Source: Diphasiastrum complanatum
Lineage: Eukaryota > Streptophyta > Lycopodiopsida > Lycopodiales > Lycopodiaceae
Reading direction: 5' to 3'
Length of the DNA stretch: 64,000 nt
Assembly: GCA_029204225.1 (NCBI GenBank)
Contig: CM055109.1
Location: forward strand, 754,673 to 818,672
Part shown: positions 56,946 to 64,000 of the stretch, in pieces
Layout of the letters: every line of letters starts with the position of its first letter
How positions within the stretch are numbered: the stretch's first letter is position 1
Notes under the pieces: model-generated
What the model was told of the DNA's origin: nothing
What the model saw: only the letters and a program-made list of their open reading frames with translations
The model's database searches: none
Program-made: the position numbers and the translations under genes

Positions 56946-57544
56946 TCAAATCTGAGTGCTCTTCAAGTACTTTTCAATTCTAATCAGTCATGTTGTGTAG
57001 TGTTGGTTTGATCATTGTAGCAATTTTTTGAGTGCATTCTCTAACATTTACTTTGTGGAGGTTAGTGCAATTATTGAAGGCCTAGATAATATGATTAGAT
57101 CATGTTTTTGGATTTTTCATGTGACATCAAAGCTTAACAATGACCAAAAATAGTAAGTTTTCATTTGATATCAAATCTTGAGGGCGGATTGAATGTAGCA
57201 TTATCTTTGTGATGTGTTTGATCAATATCTCTACTAACACTTTGATTGTGATTTGGTATTTTGTGTTAAACAAATAGATCAAAAAGATCCATTTATGCCC
57301 TTTGATCTTTAGCTAAGTCGGACATCTAACATCATTACAAATGTAGAAATCATGCATCTACTACACATAGAAGATGAAAACTCAACAACTACTTGTCATA
57401 AACACTTACATATGATAATTTACTGTTCATGTTCATACAACAGTCATACAACAACAGTACTCACACATGTGGATCATACATTAGCATTCTACACACAAGA
57501 TTTCAGTATATCACCACCAAGATGCAAAAAATGGATGTAGAACC

Positions 57545-59933
57545 CCAAAGAGATATCTTCCATAAGAATGAGACAAGAATGAGAGAGACGGGTTCTTCCC
57601 ATGCTTGTAGCCTATTTATAACAGCCTCTTGCCCTATTTGGATGTTCTTGCACAAGCTTATCAACTTATGAAAGTTTATAGATCTTTACCAGAACCTAGA
57701 TCTAACATGACTAGATTCAATGCATAGCCAATAACAATAGGTCTATATGCGACCTTATCAACTTGCCTAGTTGCCAAAAATAGTAAATCCACTATTATTA
57801 GGCCTTATTAGCTTTATAAAGTCTATCTCTAAGATAAAAAATGTATATTGGCCTCAAATTGCCAAACAAACTCAACATAACTAGTCGATGTTTTTCACAC
57901 TCCCTCTTCAACTAGTTTTAGCATAGATCTAGATAGTACTCCAAGTGGAGTTCTATAGTTCATAAACAAGTCCTTTCCTAATTCTTTGGTGAAGATATTA
58001 GTCACATACTCCCTTGATGAGACATGTTGAAGCTCCACCTTCTTTTCCATAGCTTGTTCTCTCACAAAATGATAAGCCACATCGATATGTTTGCTCCTTG
58101 CATGAAAGATAGGATTATTTGCCAAGCTCTAAGATGAAAGGTTATCATAGAAGATGATTGGACACTTTTGGAAGTCCAACAAGTCAAGATCCATTATCAT
58201 CTTTTTTATCCATAACATCTCCTTGGTGCATGAAGTCAAGGCTTTGTACTAGGCTTCGGTTGATGATAGAAAGTACTCTTTTGCCTAGCTTCCAATGCTC
58301 CACACTAGGATCATGCATGAATTGACTTAATCTACTAATACAATAGCTTCGATCAGGTCTTGTGATGGTTAGATATATGAGTGAACCAACTAGCTTCCTA
58401 TAGAGAGTAATGTCCTCGAAGGATCTTTCATTACCTCTTATAGTGAGCTTTACATTTGATTTCATAGGCGCATCAATAGATTTTGCATTTTCAAAATAAA
58501 ATCTAATAAGAATAGATTAGCATACTTCTATTGACAAATAAAAGTAGTTTGAGAAGTCCTAATTACTTACATTCCTAAGATGTAGTGCAAATGACCAAGA
58601 TCATGTACATCAAATTCCTTCTTGAGTGCCATCTTGATGTCTTCTACATCTTGATTGTTGTCTCCACTCAAAATGATATCATGCACTCATCAAGAAGTTT
58701 TACGAGTGTAAGAAAGTATTGAGCCTAGCATACCAACTCCTTTATGCTTGCTTTAGGCCATGATCCCAACCATAAAGAGTTGCAAGAGAGATAACTAAAT
58801 GCTTACCATCTTTGCCAGGGGTGCAAAGGTCTCATCATAGTCAGCATATCCTTTTGCCACCAACCTTGTCTTGTCTTTGTTGATTGATCCATCTTTATTC
58901 GTCTTCACTTTGAAGATCCACTTGCATCCAATTGCCTTCTTGTCACTAGAAAGCTCCACCAATCTCCATGTGTTGTTCTTCATAAGAGCTTGATACTCAA
59001 GATCCATTGCTTCCACTCCTCCTTTTAAATTGCTTCATCTACACATGTAGTTCATCAAAAGAGGTTTAGAAAGCAAAGTTTGTACCTTCAACTTGCTTAC
59101 CCTTCTCATCATATGTGAGCCTTGAAGGTTTTTGTCTTTCCCTTGATGTCCTCCTTGGCTTTTGACTTCTTCACCATCAACATCCAAAGTATCATCAACA
59201 TTGTCATTAACATCAAGAATGTTAGATCCAATCACCACATCACCACTTGAAGAAACCTTTGAAATGTTTCCTTCATAAAAAATGACATCTCTTCCTATGA
59301 CCACTTTCTTAGTTGAAGGAATATAAACCTTGTAAGCCTCACTATAACCAACAAATATACTTTTCCTTGAAGATGGATCCTCCTTTGTCCTATCAGCAAG
59401 AGTAATGTTGATATAGCAAATGCATCCAAAAGTTTTGAAAAACTTGACACTTGGCCTCCTACCAAGTAACATCTCAAAAGGTGTCTTACCATCCAAAACA
59501 ACACTTGGCCACCTATTACATAAATAATTGGCACACAACAAAGCCTCACCCCAAAAAGGTTTAGGAAGATTTATATCTTCCATAAGAATGAATGAGAGAA
59601 GAATGAGAGCGATGGGTTCCTCCCATGCTTGTAGCCTATTTATAGCATCCTCTTATCCTATTTGGATATTCTTGCACAAGCTTATCAACCTATGGAAGTT
59701 TCTAGATCTCTACCAAAACCTAGATCTAACATGACTAGATTCAATGCATGTAAATGAGCCAATAACAATAGGTCTATATGCGACCTTATCAACTTGCCTG
59801 ATTGCCAAAAATAGTAAATCCACTATTCTTAGGCCTTATTAGCTTTATAAAGTCTATCTTTAAGATAAAAAAATTGCGTATTGGCCTCGAATCGCCAAAT
59901 AAAACTCAACATAACTAGTTGACATTTTTCACA
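57545..59933 (-). mobile_element. Truncated Ty1/copia element with two LTRs
   Basis: Two direct repeats of about 355-370 bp (57545-57899 and 59570-59933) share CCCATGCTTGTAGCCTATTT and many other stretches. On the minus strand each starts TGTGAAAAA. The left copy is preceded by a GAAGAGGGAG polypurine tract, so it is the 3' LTR. Between them are only about 1.67 kb: end of integrase, RT and RNase H. Gag, protease and most of integrase are gone; the 5' LTR runs straight into integrase codons at ATATCTTCCATAAGAATG. Confidence 0.85.
57895..59583 (-). pseudogene. Copia integrase end, RT and RNase H remains
   Basis: Minus strand: NLPKPFWGEALLCANYLCNR and FKTFGCICYINITL (integrase end); WRLVELSSDKKAIGCKWIFK (RT start); VGSLIYLTITRPDRSYCISR (RT end); PIFHARSKHIDVAYHFVREQ (RNase H). 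The RT centre with the YVDD motif is damaged. Not functional. Confidence 0.85.
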
Positions 59934-60777
59934 TTTTGTAGAACAAGTCATTCTTCCATATTTGAAAGGTCAAATTATTCATCAAAAGATAGCCTTCATT
60001 TGTTACAGTGCTTGTGCATATTCAAAATTATTTGTGTTCATTATAGTTTTGTTGGCAATCTCCCTTGAATGAGCTAAGCTCCCTTGTGGATGAACAATCT
60101 CCTTGTGGCTAGACTCCCCTTATGGACGAAAAAGCCCCTTGTGGCTGAACATTTCTTCCCTTATGGATGAAAACTCTCCTTTGTGGATGAAAGAGCTCCC
60201 TTTTGTAAATGAACAAGATTTTCAACATTTTGCGTATAGTATTTTGTTGATTCAATAGATTGCATGCATTAATATCTTAAAAGGTTTGATTGGAGCTTTT
60301 TCCGAAAAGGTTCAATCTTATGCAAGAATGTTCTCAATGCCTTTTTAAATCCTAGTTTCATTCTATTGAGGAAAATTCATGTGTTGATAAAGACTTTACA
60401 AAAACTAACATGCTAGTCAACTACTTTTATGAGAGAGAGAATTGGAATGCGCTAGATCTTTTAGTGATTACATTTCTATTTCATTTGTTGAGAGTCAAGT
60501 GAGTGCTAAGTGCATTAGAATAGGTCCAAGATCATAAAGCAATCATATTTTGTCATGACCACTCATGGAGCAATCATGTTCGATGATACACTCAACTTAG
60601 AAGCCAAGGATGGAGCCTTTGTTGGAAATAAATGACCTTATGGACATTGTTGCAGGTTTGGAGGAAATATCACAACAAATAAAAGGTCAAGTAAGCTATA
60701 ACAAGAGGGCCAAGAAATCTCTTCGTGTCACTAACATGAATGTAACCAATGGTACTATATACATCTACAAGTAAGGC
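59934..60777. other. Spacer with CTCCCTTGTGGATGAA repeats
   Basis: At about 60060-60220 variants of CTCC(C)TTGTGGATGAA(C) recur about six times, a degenerate tandem array. No gene recognised. Confidence 0.5.
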
Positions 60778-61357
60778 TTGCAAGGCTCTTCAAAAGTGTA
60801 TAAGTATAAGTCTATTTCAAGGCTGTTGACTCTTAGAAGGAAAATGTTTCAAAGTTATCACAAGAAAGGGGAAAGCGCTCATACTTTTGTCTTAAGGGCT
60901 AAATCATTTAGTGGTGATTTAGCAAGGTTACAAGTCGATTCGAATCGGGCCAATTTGGCCGGTTCGAACCAGCCAGGCTGGTTCAAACCGAAAAATGGTT
61001 CGAATCGAAAAAAAATAAAATAAAATTCCAAAACGTTTTTTTTTGCTTTGGTTTTACTTTTATAAAAAAATTTCGTTTGAACCGGATTTTTAAAAACGGG
61101 CTCTGAATGGTTCAAATAGAACCGCGATTCGTGCAACTATGTGATTTAGCATGCATTGATGAAAGCATTAAGGATAATGAGCTTGTTCAAGTTCATCTTA
61201 ATGGTTTTTTAGAATCTCATGCTAACCTTGTACATAGTTTTGCAATACAAAAGACCTTCCTAGGTGTTGAGGACTTGCAAGAAGTCTTGGTAGTTGAGGA
61301 GCACATCACTGCAAATGTTCAAGCAAGAAGTGGTGGCACTCTACTCACGAAGTAGTG
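60778..61357 (+). pseudogene. Copia gag relic interrupted by a hAT MITE
   Basis: LTLRRKMFQSYHKKGESAHT then FVLRAKSFSGDLA, broken by the MITE at 60923-61141, then resuming DLACIDESIKDNELVQVHLN and FLGVEDLQEVLVVEEHIT. Typical copia gag. Removing the MITE and one duplicated 8-bp site restores collinearity of the flanks, so the insertion is recent relative to gag decay. Confidence 0.8.
60923..61141. mobile_element. 219-bp hAT MITE with perfect 8-bp target duplication
   Basis: Left end CAAGGTTACAAGTCGATTCG, right end (reversed) CATAGTTGCACGAATCGC. Flanked by TGATTTAG on both sides (60915-60922 and 61142-61149). The interior is rich in GGTTCGAAC / GATTCGAATC words and A runs. The cleanest non-autonomous relative of the hAT family in the window. 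Confidence 0.92.
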
Positions 61358-61499
61358 GCACTCCTACTCAAGGAGGAAAAGTCATTTTCTTATCAAAAGG
61401 CAAGTACAAGGACAAAAAATAAATGTAATGGATTCAAGAAAGTATTGTGGGTATTTCTTGCACAGTAATAAACAAGTGGGTCCCACCACTTAAAAAAAT

Positions 61500-62087
<588 letters not shown>

Positions 62088-62489
62088 GTTGGGATAGAAT
62101 AGCTTTGGGTAGGCGCTTGAACCCCCAAAGCCTTTCTCAGCCTAGGCATTCCCTCTCTCCGTCTCTTCACTCTCTCTTTTCTCTCTCTCTTCTCCCTCTC
62201 TCTTCTTGCTATGCAGGTGAAGCTGAGGTTGCCGCTCCCAGCGACGGTTTGGAGGGAAAAAGAGAGCCAAAATCCCATCAGATTTTGATTTCTCAAAAAC
62301 CAGCAAGAACTAACCTTAGCAGCTCCAAGGTAAATAAAAAAAAAATTCAAAACTCAAAACTAACCTTCGCAGAGCTCTTTGAAGTTCCATCTCACTGAGA
62401 CAAGGACACAGAGAAGTCTGCGAGAGTTAAATCACAAAAAAAGTGCCCCTGTGAAGAGCAAGAAGTGGCCTAGAACCTTCTCCGACAAC

Positions 62490-63600
62490 AAAATTTTGAG
62501 TTTCTATGGGAAGTAACTCTCACAGCTTGGTAAGCAAGTGGATCTGACTCAGATACAAGCACATACCTGCCTGCGAAGATTAGTTCCCATAAAATCTAAA
62601 AATTTGACCAAAAAACCCCCAGAAAATTCATTTTTTCATGATTCTTTTAGTTTCCTTGGGAAGTAACTCTCGCAGCTTGGTGAGCAGGTGAATCTGATTG
62701 AGATACAAATGCATACCAGTCTGCAAGGGTTTGTTCCCAGAAAATCTTAAAATTTTAGAAAAAAACCCCAAAAAAAAGCACTTTTTTCAAGATTTTTTTA
62801 GTTTCCTTGTGAAGTAGCTCTCACAGCTTGGTGAGTAGCTGAATCTGACTGAGATACAAGTGCATACTAGTTTGCGAGGGTTTGTTCCTAGAAAATCTTA
62901 AAATTTTGCAAAAAAAACCACAAAAAAATGCACTTTTTTCAAGATTTTTTGAGTTTCCTTGGGAAGTAACTCTTGCAGCTTGGTGAGCAGCTGAATCTAA
63001 CTGAGATAAAAGGGCATACTAGTCTGAGAGGGTTTGTTCTCAGAAAATCTTAAAATTTTACAAAAAAAACCCCAAAACAATGCACTTTTTTTAAGATTTT
63101 TTGAGTTTCCTTGGGAAGTAAATCTTGCAGCTTGGTGAGCAGCTGAATCTAACTGAGATACAAATGCATACTAGTTTTCGAGGGTTTGTTCCCAGAAAAT
63201 CTTAAAATTTTGCAAAAAACCCCCAAGAAAATGCACTTTTTTCAATATTTTTTGAGTTTCCTTGGGAAGTAGCTCTTGCAACTTGGTGGGCAGCTGAATC
63301 TGACTGAGATACAAGCGCATACTAGTCTGAGAGGGTTTGTTCTCAGAAAATCTTAAAATTTTACAAAAAAAAACCCAAAACAATGCACTTTTTTCAAGAT
63401 TTTTTGAGACTTGGGAAGTAGCTCTTGCAGCATGGTGGGAAGCTGAATCTGATTGAAATACAATTGCATACCAGTCTGCAAGGGTTGGTTCCAAGAAAAT
63501 CTAAAACTTTTACAAAAGAACCCCAAAAAAATGCACTTTTTCCATGATTTTTTGATATCTACTGGGAAGTAACCTTTGCAAAGAGTTTTATAGATAAATC
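62490..63600. repeat. Minisatellite, about 150-bp unit, eight copies
   Basis: GGGAAGTARCTCT (or close) recurs at about 62508, 62655, 62808, 62959, 63112, 63264, 63412 and 63559, each followed by GCAGCTTGGTGAGCAG, GAGATACAA and GGGTTTGTTCCCAGAAAATC. Spacing is 147-153 bp. Units are diverged by several percent. It could be a leader array of the retroelement whose LTR-like sequence lies at 61500-61925, or a local satellite. Confidence 0.88.
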
Positions 63601-64000
63601 TAACCTAGATATGGCTACTATAAAAATTTTGTGAGGAACTAATGGTTAGATTTTTAAATATCTAAGAAAAAGTGTCAAAAAACTGAGTTTTTTCCAGATC
63701 CTGACAAATCTGTCCATCAAGAACTCTTCTAGAACTCACATTGTTTAGAAATGGTCCAGATACAGCTACTGTAGGAAGGTTGAAGGTTTGATTCACTCAG
63801 ATCTGAAGAAATGTCCAAAAAAAAAAAATTATCCATCCATCATTCTTATGTCCCATCTCTATTCCATCTTCTATCTCCATCTCTGCTAGATAAATCCATT
63901 TCTGTCTCTATTCTCATCCATACTGATCCACCGTTTACTGATTCTCTTCTGTTTTTCTTCTTCATCTCCCACCAAAAAAGAAAAAAGAAGGTTGGAACAC
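63601..64000. other. Right edge, unrecognised
   Basis: AT- and CT-rich; no coding signal or repeat boundary identified. Confidence 0.5.

Noticed and set aside
62490-63600. Regularly spaced repeats that could suggest a CRISPR array
   Set aside because: The whole 150-bp unit is repeated, with no unique spacers, in a plant nuclear context. It is a minisatellite.

Overview
This window comes from a land plant with a large, repeat-rich genome. The strongest evidence is one complete host gene on the minus strand: FIE, the ESC/EED-type WD40 subunit of Polycomb Repressive Complex 2. Its 13 coding exons run from the ATG at 46860 to the stop at 2778. All 12 introns are GT-AG, phase is kept at every junction, and the spliced CDS is 1110 nt (369 codons plus stop), about the length I recall for angiosperm FIE. 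The gene covers about 44 kb only because its introns are packed with transposons. Intron sizes and repeat content suggest a fern, gymnosperm or lycophyte-scale genome, but I cannot name the species.

Layout. 1-1260: fragment of a hAT (DUF659) transposase. 1.3-2.8 kb: 3' flank of FIE. 2778-12484: FIE exons 13 to 6, with a copia LTR end and hAT fragments in introns 6, 7, 9 and 12. 12485-31614: FIE intron 5 (19.1 kb). It holds two full-length hAT elements side by side: element A (14906-20082, 8-bp target duplication, degenerate transposase) and element B (20634-26841, nearly intact four-exon transposase plus a convergent 121-codon ORF). It also holds smaller hAT relatives and Ty3/gypsy relics. 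31615-34829: FIE exons 5 to 2, with a chromovirus relic in intron 3. 34830-46677: intron 1 (11.8 kb), with a gypsy relic, a rearranged copia element, a LINE-like piece and a hAT relic. 46678-46920: FIE exon 1 and putative promoter. 47-53.8 kb: relics of copia and a gypsy gag. 53863-56053: an intron-containing HSP101 (ClpB1) pseudogene. 56.5-61.4 kb: copia relics, one interrupted by a 219-bp hAT MITE with a perfect 8-bp target duplication. 61.5-64 kb: LTR-like sequence, a 159-bp (CT)n tract and a 150-bp minisatellite.

How it fits together. FIE is the only host gene that looks functional. Several hAT elements share a CATAG-type terminal repeat, but each family carries its own short palindromic word in subterminal arrays (GAATCGCGATTC, GGTACCGCGGTACC, GCGTCCGGACGC and others). 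The transposases of A and B share one layout: BED-like finger, Pro/Ser-rich linker, DUF659 core, hAT dimerisation region, then a long acidic tail with AT-hooks. The most unusual signals are this terminal 'word' diversification, the two-gene structure of element B, and a chromatin-silencing gene that must be transcribed and spliced across potentially active transposons.
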